The translations under genes and the position numbers were made by a program. Source: Narthecium ossifragum (Eukaryota; Streptophyta; Magnoliopsida; Dioscoreales; Nartheciaceae). Taken from it: a stretch of 64,000 bases of DNA. Positions within the stretch are counted from its first letter, which is position 1. Each line of letters starts with the position of its first letter. The notes beneath the pieces were generated by a model. The model was not told where the DNA came from. It searched no databases and saw only the letters and a list, made by a program, of their open reading frames with translations. The DNA is taken from positions 18,094,492 to 18,158,491 of the forward strand of contig OY986971.1 in assembly GCA_963920575.1 (NCBI GenBank), read 5' to 3'. Below, piece after piece: positions 1-11,589 of this stretch.

Positions 1-1681
1 CTGATTTAATGAGAACAATAGTGTTCTAACGTGATTTCCGAACTGTATGTACATGATCTCAATTGATATTCTACATAAAATTTGTAGATCTCTGAGTTAG
101 ATTTCAACTGTAACTAGTTTCATGATTTGTGGATCTACGTACGATGTTCGGTCAATTAAATAGGCAATCTGTGTTGGAACAAGACAATTGGATTAATTTG
201 AGAAATTAAGTGGTTTTTCGTTATTTGACTGAGTTGATTTTTGTTGGGGATGATCCTAGTGATATTTAGGTTTTATCTGCAAAGTGTGGTTTCAATCCCA
301 GTTATTTTTCCCAAGGATTTTGATCGGTTTATCAAATCTGGAATTTTATCGAACTTATAGGTTTTCATCTAGTTTCGTCTATCCGATCGATCCAATTTTT
401 GGATAAGTGATTCAGGATATGCCATTGGATGGGCATATCATGTTTCATGTCGATCGGATGACTAGATTGAAAGATATGATTTTTCGAGCTTAGTAGTATA
501 TTTGGTTTGATTTCTGTAAATCGATTATGTTAATCTTATTTCAGATACATGTTATTTTATCTGTGTAAGCCCGTGTGTGGCTTGTGATTGAACCAGGGGA
601 GTCACGCCTCCCCTGGGATGTGTAGATTAAACGGGCTTTAAGTACGCCCTTAGCTTTGGTTAATTTATTATTATTGTTTAATTGCTTAGCTGGGGTTGTA
701 TCCCGTTTGTAGGCCTGAGCGCCTATTTATCCACTTACTTTAAACCAATGTTATGTTTACCCTTGGAAACCTATGTGCTACGCCTGGCTCTGTATAATAC
801 TTGGCTTATTATTGCATGCTTGATGTCTTATCGGTGCGTATGATCATTCATGAATTGTTTGCACTAGATGCATTCCAAGCCTAGGCATGGGTGATAGGTT
901 AATCGCCGATCCGGGGGCTCGGGCAGCTCGGATCTAGCCTTAGGACTGAGGCTGGATTGCAAGATCTAGGATTTAATATGTTATAATAAATTTGATGATT
1001 TGAGGTTAATGTCTAGTCGGCTGCAAATTATATTGATCGAGGTGTAGAGGTCGTCCTAAGTTTCAGGCTTAGTCTCAGTTTCACCGTTCGGGAAAGTTAC
1101 TTACCACCATGTGTCCTACGCCCTGTTGTTTAGTGTCGGAGCGCTTGGTTTGAGAGGGACGACTATTGATGATACCATAGGACATAAGCGTGCATGCCCT
1201 GGGGTGGGCGGTGTACGGTGACGTGTGTTTTCCTTAGTGATGAGATGGGACCTGGGAAATTACTGTTTCCCTTCTTTTATTAGCGTCTTAATATAGAATC
1301 CTGCTGAGCTTATCTCTCACTTCTACCCGGGCTGCATTTTACAGGTGCAGGCGTAAGCTCTTCTTCTGTAGCACCCACTGGACAGGCACATGGTGGCGTG
1401 TCGGCTTCTGGAAGAGCTTGAGGACTTGGGGTCCAGTTACTTCTTTTTGGGATGATAAATGTATAATTTCCTTGTACAAGGAATTTTGAGATAGTTATAA
1501 TATGATATTTTGAAGTTTAGTCTTGTATTAGAATTTTGAATCGTATTAGAGATTTTAATTTTGACCCCATATCAATTGTTCATTTAGCTGTCTTTTATTA
1601 TAAACGCACCAATGGTGGATTGAATAGATTAGGAACCCTCACGCTCCGGTCCGGATGGGTTTTCTGTATCGGGGTGTGACA
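1..1681 (+). mobile_element. LTR A1: 3' part of a long solo-type LTR
   Basis: Ends in ...GTGTGACA at 1681 and then joins LINE coding sequence. Two full relatives lie in this window, at 28040-32072 and 43194-45607. All three share a block with CTACCCGGGCTGC and GCAGGTGCAGG about 300-400 bp before the end, and a final stretch rich in CCGG...GGG. The 5' end lies outside the window, so a TSD cannot be tested. The long LTR and the GCAGGTGCAGG block suggest a Del/Tekay-type chromovirus, but no internal domain is present, so that is inference. It has only one GATCGATC (about 386). The assignment of the first ~500 bp to the same LTR is weaker than that of the rest. Confidence 0.7.
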
Positions 1682-2541
1682 GTCTGGGAGGGAGGCGGAT
1701 GTCACGGAAGGGAGTGATGTAGAGGAGGAAGAAGATGAGGGGGAAGACGATGGGTATGGCAATGATTTCTTGGACCTTTCGTCCTCTCCGCCAGTTGAGC
1801 AACTGGTCGACGTAGTTTCTTCATGAAGATGCTGTTCTGGAACTCAAGGGGGGTGGCTCCAAAGCAAGCTATCAGGATTGTGTCATCACATAATTGACGA
1901 GCATGATCCAACGTTTATCTTTATTTTGGACACTATTATCACTGAAGAAAGATTAGTATGGATACATCAAAGATTGGGTGCAATGGGGGGCAAACTATCT
2001 TATACCTTTATGTGGGAGATTGGGGGGATTCTGGCTCTATGGAAGGTGGAGGTGGGAAGAATCTACTTTACACATTGGTCTGAGCATGCAGTGCTTGGTA
2101 TCCTTACATCTGTTGAATATGGGCAAGTGGTGATTTCGGCTAGCTATGGTGCTAGGAATACAATGGGTAGGAGGGAGTTGTGGGAGGCTCTGTCACGTAT
2201 CAACTCTGTTTGTTTACCCCATATTATTGGTGGTGACTACAATGTCACCTTGTTTGCAGAAGAGAAACAAGGAGGTCAACCTTTAGATTTTGGGTATGCA
2301 GAGAGGGTCTTCTTCCGTTTTATCTGTGCCAATGAGTTACTAGATGCAGGTTTTACTAGCCATCGTTTTACTTGGACGAATGGTCAGCCGAAGGATGCAA
2401 AAATCTTGGAGAGACTTGATAGAGTCCTTTACAACAAGGGGTGGAAAGAAACAAAGCCGACCACAACGGTGAGACATCTCGAAAGAATTAATTCCGATCA
2501 TTCCCCACTGCTGGCCTACAATGAAATGGAGATCCCAAAAC
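1682..2541 (+). pseudogene. LINE-1, 5' segment: APE-type endonuclease
   Basis: This is the endonuclease part of a plant L1-type LINE, which nicks genomic DNA to prime reverse transcription. Frame changes occur near 1830-1880; after that an open frame runs from 1878. It shows GGDYN (residues near 118-122 of that frame), then TWTNGQ, LERLDR and a terminal SDHSPLL, the usual order of L1 endonuclease motifs. The frame breaks off at about 2541, where Gypsy-1 begins, and the same LINE resumes at about 13820 with the region preceding reverse transcriptase. The join at 1681/1682 means LTR A1 sits inside the same LINE, so ORF1 is outside the window. Degenerate and inactive. Confidence 0.85.
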
Positions 2542-2781
2542 CTCTCTATATTAGTTATACTTCTCTCCACTTAGTTAAATACTTTAATAGTCATTAATCC
2601 AAAACCCAAATCATTTTAGCTAGTTGTTTGGAGTTATCTATCGAGTACGTTAGTCAATTCTCATTTCCCTGCGGATCGACCCGGACTCCCGCTAGCTACG
2701 TAGTAGTTAGTTAGGATTCGGTATAAATTGTAATCTTGACGCCCTAGTCGCTTTTAACGACGAGTGGTTTGGGTGCCGTCA
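2542..2781 (+). repeat. Left LTR remnant of Gypsy-1 (3' end of LTR only)
   Basis: The stretch before the primer site matches the end of solo LTR E read in reverse (25069-25210): both contain a TTCCCTG..GATCGACC-like phrase, then GCTAGCTACG/AGCTAGAT and GTAGTTAGTTAGGA. It ends ...GCCGTCA at 2781, with CA as expected of an LTR. About 1.4 kb of the LTR 5' side is missing, including promoter and array. Confidence 0.75.
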
Positions 2782-2787
2782 AGATTT

Positions 2788-2804
2788 TGGCGCCGTTGCC
2801 GGGG
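2788..2804 (+). other. Primer-binding site (tRNA-Asp) of Gypsy-1
   Basis: TGGCGCCGTTGCCGGGG lies 6 bp after the LTR end. It is complementary to the 3' end of plant tRNA-Asp, the usual primer of Athila/Tat elements. An identical site occurs at 37825 in Gypsy-3. Confidence 0.9.
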
Positions 2805-3042
2805 ATTTGTTGATTTGAATTTCTTACTTGATAAATTCCTTCCTTCAATTAGATTGCTTTATTTTCTTTTATTACAAAATACCAAAAATAGAACGTTGCT
2901 TATATTGTATATCTTTTTGTGGTTGTAGGTGAAGCTTCCGAGCGGCGAAGCGACTCATCTACGGGCGAAGATACAAAGTTCTTGGACCAGCCCACTGTAA
3001 TGTATCTCTTACCCTGTGTGGTCCAAGTTCTTATATGTTTGA

Positions 3043-6000
3043 ATGAGTGTGCATGAGGATTCGGATCTAGATATCACATTGCAAGAATTCCTAGATTCTA
3101 GGACATCTTCAAGCATACCCTTGCATATAGACCTCCCGCTTCCTCAAGTCATGGATGCTCCCATCCCGGACCCCAATCCTAATGTCAATCCAATCCCGGA
3201 CCGCAGGAGTATGAGGGATTATTATGTCCCTACTACTTTTGCACCTATATCGGGCATACAACAACCCGTTGTTCAAGCCGCACATTACGAGTTTAAGCCT
3301 CAATTCCTTCAATTCCTTCCAAACTTTCACGGCTTGAGTAATGAGGACCCTTACTATCACTTAGAAGACTTCCTAGAAAAGAGTTCCACGGTCAATATTC
3401 CAAACTTTACCGAGGATGCAATGAGACTAAAGTTGTTCCCATTTACCTTGAAGGGCAAAGCCAAGCATTGATTAGGATCCCTTGAGCCCCAAACGATCAC
3501 TACATGGGACCAATTACAAAGTGCTTTTCTAGAAAAGTTCTTTCCTATCGCTAAGACTCATGAAATGAGAACCCAAATAGCAACCTTTCGTCAAGAAGAT
3601 GACGAACCATTTCATGATGCTTGGGATAGATTTAAAGAGCTTCTTAGAAAATGCCCACACCACCAAATCCCTAAATGGTCCCTTGTTGATTATTTTTACA
3701 ATGGCCTTAGACTACGTCATCAACAAGACGTAGACACCGCGTGCGGTGGGGTATTCATGACCAATCCATACGAGGACTCATGGGTCTTATTTGGAAAGCT
3801 TGCCATTAATTCCCAAAATCATGCTTTCACTTCAAGGAATATTAGGGATACTTCAAGCCCTAAGGGACAGCCCAACTCTAGAGGAGTATTAGAGTTATCC
3901 GAAGCCACTCGTGTTGCACAACAAATTGATACTCTAAGTAGAAAATTTGATCAAGTACTTGCTCATTCTTTGAATCAAATTCCTACTCCTCCTTCGTCAT
4001 CGAGCTACCCACCTAATTCTCCAACATTGGGAGAACTTTGCTTCTTATGTTCGACTCCCGGTCATCTAGTTACCGAGTGTCATTTGGCATGTGAATATCC
4101 GGAGCTCGTGCAAGAGCACATTAATGCGGTCTTTAATCAATCAAAGCCTACCTATGACCCATACTCAAATACGTACAATCCCGGTCTTAGGGATCATCCA
4201 AATTTCTCATGGAGAAATCCCGGCCAACAACCTCCAAATGCATACAATCCTAGGCCTCCAATTGCGGGCAATCAAGCCCCGAGCTACCCTCCTAGGTACC
4301 AAGCGCCATATCATTCTAATCCACCTCCACAAAATCAATCCACCTACCGGCCACCTCAAGCTCCTCATGCATATCCACCTCAAGCCCCTAATGCTTATCC
4401 CTCTCAAGTGGCGGGTTATCCTCAATCCTCTCATCCTCCAAATTGGAATCAAATGCCACCTGGGCCTTCTTCATACCAAGCCCCCTATCAAGCCCATCAA
4501 GCCCCTCAAGCTCCTAAACGTGATCCTTGTATTGAGGAAAGGCTTCTCAAGGCTTTGGACTCTTTTGAGTCAAGTACCCAACTTTTGCATTTTCATTCCC
4601 AATCCATTGCAAAGTTGGAAGTGCAAATAGGCCAATTGGCCAATACTATGGCAAGAAGGGAGGAGGGTAGACTTCCTAGTCAACTCATAGCAAACCCTAA
4701 ATGCCAACATTTCGTTGATTCCACTCATGAGGAAGTGCAAGCGGTCACTACCCTCCGAAGTGGAAAGATTTTTCCTAATGTGGAGATGTCCAAAGACACC
4801 ACATTAGAGCAAGGGCATGAACCTCATTTACCAACTTCAATGAATGACTCTCAAGCATCACCTCGTCATGCCCCTCATGATCCCTCAAGTTCATTGCCAT
4901 CTTCCAAGGAAAATGAGCCTATTTCACTCGATCCACTACCAACTAAATCATACATTCCTAGGGCTCCATACCCTCAAGCACTAGTTGATCCTCAAGCCAC
5001 ATCCCAACCTTGGAAGAGTGGCAAATATGAGGAAATGCTAGAACTTTTTAAGAAGGTCCACATCAACCTTCCCTTGTTGGAAGCCATTAAGCAAGTTCCT
5101 TCTTATGCCAAATTTTTGAAGGACTTGTGTACCCATAAGAGGCAATCCAAGTCTCATGTCTCTAAAAAGCTCTTCCTAACGGAGCAAGTTAGCACTATTC
5201 TTCAACTTGATCTACCTCCGAAATTGAGAGACCCCGGTACTCCTACCATTTCTTGCATCATAGGAGATCAATTGATTGAGGGGGCTCTTCTTGATTTAGG
5301 AGCTAGTGTGAATCTTATGCCATACTCCTTGTTTTGTAAGTTTGGCTTAGGAGAGCTCAAGCCGACCTCAATGACGTTGCAATTGGCCGATAGATCTATC
5401 AGGACACCACGGGGTGTTCTTGAAGACATTTTAGTCAAGGTTGATAGATGTGTCTTCCCGGTCGATTTCGTTGTACTTGACATGGAACCGGGTGTTAGAC
5501 ATAAGAAATCCATCCCCATCATACTTGGCCGACCTTTCTTGGCTACGGCCAATGCATGCATCAATTGTAGAAGTGGCATCATGACCGTTACCTTCGGAAA
5601 TATGGAGTTGAAATTAAATATTTTTGATTCTACTAAACAATCTATGCATGGGAGTGAATGTTTTATGATCGATTCCTTGATGGATGACGATATTGTTGAT
5701 GAATGTGCAAATGATGTGATGGTTGCGAATTTTGATATGGATGATGCTTGTGAATCATTTGTTGATGCTTGTGATGACTCTTTTTCGAGTGGTGATGAGG
5801 TTTTGAATGTTGATGAGTTGCCGATTTGTGAAGAGGATTTTCCGGGTTTACGTGATGAAGTGTTGACTTTCAATGATTTTTCGATGGTTTTTAATGCGTT
5901 GCAAGATGCGGATTTACCCACTTCGGATTTACTCGATGAATTTGAACATGCTTGTGCCATGGCCTTTCGGAAAACTTCTTTTGAGTCATTGCCACCTATT

Positions 6001-8955
6001 TCCTCCACACCGGCACCCCCATCTTTGATTAAGCCTCCAACCTTAGAGTTGAAACCCTTGCCATCTAATTTGAAATATGAGTATCTTGGGCCAAATTGCT
6101 CCCTCCCGGTAATCATATCTTCATCCTTGACTCTCGCACAAGAAGGAAAACTCATTAAGGTGCTCACCAAGCACAAGAGGGCCATTGGGTGGTCCATTGC
6201 CGACCTCAAGGGGATAGATCCATCTATATGCATGCACCGCATACATTTAGAAGATGAGTCTAAAAGTGTCATTGAGTTCCAACGTCGATTGAACCCAAAC
6301 ATGAGAGAGGTTGTGTTGAAGGAGGTTTTTAAACTCCTTGAGGCGGGGGTCATTTTCCCCATCTTGGACTCCAAATGGATGAGTCCAACCCAAGTAGTGC
6401 CCAAGAAATCGGGCATTACCGTGATTAAGAATGAGAAGGGAGAAAGCATTGCTACTCGCCAAACTACGGGATGGCGAGTATGTATTGATTACCGGAAGTT
6501 GAATTCATTCACTCGAAAAGACCATTTTCCACTTCCTTTCATCGACCAATTTTTGGAGAGACTTGCCGGACAAAGTTTCTATTGCTTCCTTGATGGCTAC
6601 TCCGGTTATAACCAAGTGGCAATTGATCCTAAGGACCAAGAGAAAATGACATTTACTTGTCCTTTTGGTACTTTCGCCTATCGGCGTATGCCCTTCGGTC
6701 TTTGTAATGCACCGGCAACGTTTCAACGTTGCATGTTAGCCATCTTTGGAGACATGATCGAACACTTTCTAGAGATCTTCATGGATGACTTTTCAGTCTT
6801 TGGCCAATCATTTGACTCTTGTCTTGAGAATCTTACCAAAGTCTTAGCTAGGTGTGAGGAAACAAACCTAGTCTTGAGTTGGGAGAAGAGTCATTTTATG
6901 GTAAATGAGGGGATTGTGTTGGGCCATGTTGTTTCAAGTAGGGGGATAGAAGTTGATAAGGCCAAACTTGAGCTCATCTCTAAACTTCCTCCTCCATCAT
7001 CGGTTCGACAAATCCGATCTTTTCTTGGGCATGCGGGTTTTTATCGTCGCTTCATCAAGGATTTTAGCAAAATCTCTCGTCCTCTTTGTGCCTTACTTGC
7101 TAAAGACGTTCCTTTCATCTTTGATGATCCTTGCATGCATGCCTATATCACTCTTCGTGAGGCCTTGTCTTCCGCACCCATTGTGCATGCACCCGACTAT
7201 TCACTCCCATTCGAAATCATGTGCGACGCCTCGGACTATGCCGTGGGCGCTGTTTTGGGCCAACGGATTGATAAACTCCCTCATGTCATATGCTATGCTA
7301 GCAAAACCTTGAATGACGCTCAAGTCAATTACACGACTACCGAAAAAGAATTGCTAGCGGTAGTCTTTTTTTTGGAGAAATTTCAATCCTACCTCCTTGG
7401 TTCCAAGATCATTATCTTCACCGATCATGCCGCTTTGCGGTATTTGTTCTCCAAGAAGGATGCCAAGCCACGCTTACTTCGATGGATCTTGCTTCTCCAA
7501 GAGTTCAATCTTGAATTTAAGGATAAAAAAGGCTCCTCTAATGTTGTAGCGGATCATCTCTCTAGGCTATCGTCCGAGCACATCTTAGACTCCATTCCGA
7601 TCAATGAGTTGTTCCCGGACGAGCATCTTTTGGCCATCGATCAATTTCCCAAGCCGTGGTTCGCTCATATTGTCAATTACCTCACCACCGGGCAAGTTCC
7701 ACTCTTTTGGTCCAAAAATGATCGAAATAAATTCTTCTCACATATCAAGAACTATTTTTGGCATGATCCATATTTGCTCAAACGATGCCCGGATCAATTG
7801 TTGAGACGGTGTGTTCCCGAATCGAAAGTTACGTCCATCCTCACTCATTGTCACTCTCATCCTTGTGGTGGACATTTCTCTGGTAGGAAGACCGCCGCTA
7901 AAATCTTTGAATGCGGTTTCTATTGGCCTACCATATTCCGTGATTCTCACAATTTTGCCAAAGCTTGCCTCCGGTGTCAACAAGTTGGCACAATCTCTAG
8001 ACGAAATGAAATGCCCCAAACTCCCATTCTTGTGTGTGAAGTTTTCGATGTGTGGGGTATTAATTTTATGGGGCCCTTCCCTCAATCAAATGGCTACTTA
8101 TACATTTTGGTAGGGGTGGACTATGTCTCCAAATGGGTGGAGGCAATTGCCACGAAAACAAATGATCATAAAGTCGTGTGGAAATTCTTGCATGCCGATA
8201 TTTTCACTCGTTTCGGTTTCCCGAGGACCATCATAAGCGATGGTGGCCCTCACTTCACCAACCGGCATTTTAAATCTCTTTGTGAAAAATATGGAATTAC
8301 TCATAAGGTAGCCACGCCTTACCATCCTCAAACTAGTGGCCAAGTTGAGGTGTCCAATCGCGAGATCAAGCGGATCTTAGAAAAAGTTGTGAGAATCGAC
8401 CGGAGGGATTGGGCTTTTAAGCTCAATGATGCCTTGTGGGCCTATCGAACGGCCTACAAGACGCCAATTGGGATGTCGCCATTCCGATTGGTCTTTGGAA
8501 AACCTTGTCATCTCCCGGTAGAGATTCAACATAAAGCGTTTTGGGCAATTCAAGCTCTCAATAGGGACGCTAATGATATTTCAAGTAATAGGAAACTCCA
8601 ACTTCATGAGCTTGAAGAAATTCGGAATGAGGCTTATGAGAATACCAAAATCTACAAGGCCCGGACTAAAGTTTTTCATGATAAACTTATAGTTCGGAAA
8701 ACCTTTGATGTTGGGGATAAGGTGTGGCTCTACAATTCACGTCTTCAGCTTTTCCCGGGAAAACTTAAGACTAGGTGGGATGGTCCATTTGATGTCACTA
8801 AGGTTTTCACCCATGGGGCTGTTGAGGTGCAAAATCCTTTTTCAGGTGCTACATTTACTGTTAATGGTCAACATTTGAAACCTTATATTCATAGTTTCCC
8901 TCTTGACATCACTCTTGAGCCAACCGTTATGTTGGCGGAACCATATGATACTTGA
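3043..8955 (+). pseudogene. Gypsy-1 gag-protease-RT-RNase H-integrase polyprotein
   Basis: One frame runs from ATG 3043 to stop 8955, broken by a single TGA at 3472-3474 where the family has Trp. Order: gag; zinc knuckle CX2CX4HX4C (from 4039); aspartic protease DLGAS (about 5290); reverse transcriptase with FMDDF (6778-6792); RNase H with CDASDYA and TDHAALRYL; integrase with an HHCC zinc domain. The integrase second Asp (8239-8241) and Glu (8347-8349) are 35 residues apart, as expected. The first catalytic Asp is replaced by Asn (AAT, 8062-8064, in GINFMG), so integrase should be inactive even if the stop were read through. DLGAS also occurs in Gypsy-3 and is probably normal for this lineage. 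The remaining long open frame suggests fairly recent insertion. Confidence 0.93.
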
Positions 8956-9299
8956 GCTTTATTGCGTCTAGCTATAGACGGTAAATTTAGCGCTTGGTGG
9001 GAGGCAACCCATCCTTTCTTCGTATTTTTCTGTATTTGTTTGTTATTTCTTCTTTGCATGATTGATTGTTTTTCTCATTCTTTGCATGTTTGATTTTGGT
9101 GTGTTTTTGATTTGATCTTTGTTGGAATAATTGTGATGTCGAGATGGTATGTTGAATTTGTGGGATGATTGATGTTTTGTTTGATTTGGAGGGCTGTTAT
9201 TGTGGTATTTTAATGCCTAAGGAGCCTAGTATTCTTGTTCGGGGTGTATGGGGTGAATTTTCAGGTTTTCAGCCCAGTTTTGCAGTTTGGTACATAAAA
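8956..9299 (+). other. Post-pol untranslated region of Gypsy-1 with conserved hairpin motif
   Basis: Right after the pol stop there is a short stem (GTCTAGCTATAGAC) and then GGTGGGAGGCAACCCA (8997-9011), which can fold on itself. The same pair of features follows the gag-pro stop of Gypsy-3 at 40282-40329. The rest is AT-rich with no convincing ORF. Confidence 0.6.
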
Positions 9300-9718
9300 G
9301 ATCGATCCTCCAAGCGGAGAGGATCGATCCTTTTTTGTCCGATTGAATGCACGCTGGAACCTGGGGGTGAGAAGATCGATCCTTCAGTCCCTGATGATCG
9401 ATCATTTTTGCGAATTAATTCGTGACAGGGGATTGGTTTTGAGAAGATCGATCCTTCAGTCCCTGATGATCGATCATTTTTGCGAATTTATTCGTGACAG
9501 GGGACTGGTTTTGAGAAGATCGATCCTTCTCTAATAGAAGATCGCTCTTACTCACTTGGACACGTCAGCACGACTTAAGTTGAACCGTTATGATGCTGCC
9601 ACGTGGCAAAAGATCGATCTTCCTCTTGAGGAAGATCGATCCTTTGCGGGGTTTTGAAAAAAAATATAAACCCGGGGGGGGGGGACCGACTTAGGGCTCA
9701 CAAGCCCTAAGATCGATC
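9300..9718 (+). promoter_or_regulatory. Internal GATCGATC array with 72-bp repeat and TATAAA
   Basis: GATCGATC starts at 9300, 9322, 9374, 9396, 9446, 9468, 9518, 9612, 9634 and 9711, with a decayed copy at 9540. Pairs are 22 bp apart. A direct tandem repeat of 72 bp covers 9369-9540. The pair at 9612/9634 forms a perfect 14-bp inverted repeat with a 2-bp loop. TATAAA follows at 9665, then a run of 11 G. The array lies between pol and the extra 3' ORF, so it could be an internal promoter for that ORF. That role is inference; the spacing is seen directly. Confidence 0.7.
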
Positions 9719-9825
9719 CTCCCCCTTTCTTCCCTCAGGAGACGACGCCGCCCCGCCCTTCTTCGTCTCCACCTCCGACGCATATCGCCGCCGCCGTCCA
9801 TCGAGCCGCCGCCTCCCACCCCCCA

Positions 9826-11589
9826 GTGCCTCCACGACCCTTCCCCCTCACTCCTCCTCCATCATTCACCCCCGGCGCCGTCCACATTTCCCCATTTCCC
9901 CCTTTCCTCGCCTCCGACGCAAGGCGCCGCCGCACGACCTCTCCCCTTCACTCATCTACCCTCAATAGACCCCGGCGCCATCCACATTCCTCCCTCACCT
10001 CCCACCGGCGCCGTCGCATCTTCCAAGCTCCTCATCGCCGGCCACCTTCGCCGTTCCACTTCACCCCAAGGCGACCTCTTCATCTCCACTCATCTCCAAT
10101 GGTTTGCAAGCACACCGCGGTGACCAAGAAGGCCACCGGAAAGGGCAAGGCCGCCGCTTCGTCCTCCACACCACCGGCACGACCTCCCTCGGCACCTCCA
10201 CGTCAATCTTCAACACCACCGGCACAACCTTCCTCCACACCTTCGGCTAGCCCTACGGCTTCACCATCTCCCCCACGAGCTTCCATTCCTCCAGCCTCGT
10301 TGTCCCGGCCAGCAAGGACTCCGAGGGCTCCATCCACTTCCTCCACACGTTCCCTGACTACACCACCCACGGCTCCGGCAACCTCCAAGCGGAAGAAGGC
10401 AGCTCCATCCAACCCTCGCCAGTCCAAGAAGATCAAGAAGCAAACCCGGCCGTCCACTGCGCCCACGCTCGTCCGAGGTCTCCATCCAGAGTGGCAGCGG
10501 GAGGTAAACCTCGAATTTACCTTCAATGTGGAGCACTTTCGTACTGTCGAGCATGCCCAGGACTCCATTGAGATGTTTGAGAACCATGGTCTTCTGCCTC
10601 TTTGTACACCGGAGACCACGGTGTACCCTAGGCTTGTCTGCATGTTCTACCAGAACATGTCAGCCATCACCTACGGGGATGAGCGGGACGACGCTGTTGA
10701 TGCTTACTACCCATGCCTTGGTTTCACGTCCATTATTGACGGGGTCAGCGTTACCTTGACGGCCAAGGCCATATCCGAGATTTTGGCGATTCCGACGCGC
10801 TGCCCTGATCTTTATAGGGTCCGGGTTGAGGACTTATACCGTCATCCCAGCGAGGCCCATCTTGTCCTTAACCCGGATCACATAGGCGGGGGCAAATTTA
10901 CACGGACAGAGCTTTCGCCTCAATTTTGGCTGTTCGACGATATATTGCGTCGCAATGTCTTCCAGAATGGACATGACCAGTATCGAACTGGTCATTGGCT
11001 TGGCATACTGTGGTTGTTGGCCAAGGGGTGGGCGATCAACATAGCCCAATAAATTTTGGAGGACATGACGCAGTTCTACCGCGGGGCGATCAAGGACAAG
11101 ACGACTAGCTATGCCAAGAAGGCCGTGCCGCACCCGTGCCTTATTTCAGCATTTCTATCGAGCCAGGACTTAGTCCCCGAGGGCGAGCCGACCGTTTCCG
11201 ACGAGGCCCTCAGGTTTGCGCGCTTCAGTGGCCCCACCTGGGGCAAGGTCCTCGGCCATATGAGGAAGGCCAGGGCGCCTTTTCGGCAGCCGCGTCCTCG
11301 GTGCCCCCCACCTGAGTTTGGACCTGTAGAGCACCCTACCATGGGTGAGATCTATAGGGAGCAGCGGGCGTTCCAGTCCGCAGTACTGCATCGGCTGGAC
11401 GAGGTAGACGCGCGTGACGCCGCCCTACGTCAGGACATCGCCGCCCTTCGCCAAGACACCACCGCGCTTCACTAGGTAGCCTCGAGTATCCTTGCGCGTC
11501 TCGATGCCATCCACCCACCACCTCCGCCGGTCACTGCTATTGTACCTTACCGACCTCTTCCCTTTCCAGAGCAGAGACCTCAGGGATGA
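9826..11589 (+). pseudogene. Gypsy-1 extra 3' ORF (plant transposon protein / 'env-like' region)
   Basis: A single frame from ATG 9826 (or the later ATG at 10099) to TGA 11587-11589, broken by TAA at 11050-11052 (CAA to TAA) and TAG at 11473-11475. The N-terminal third is Pro/Ser/Arg-rich and low in complexity. From about 10470 there is a globular part with YPRLVCMFYQN, then DGVSVTLTAKAISEIL, resembling the 'putative plant transposon protein' family often found downstream of pol in Athila-type elements. The C-terminal part has repeated LRQDIAALRQD, likely coiled coil. No signal peptide or clear membrane segment is visible, so 'env-like' reflects position only. GC content is much higher than in gag-pol. 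The function of this family is not established. Confidence 0.7.

Noticed and set aside
5268..6449. 393-codon ORF on the minus strand
   Set aside because: Shadow of Gypsy-1 pol; the plus frame has all the catalytic motifs.
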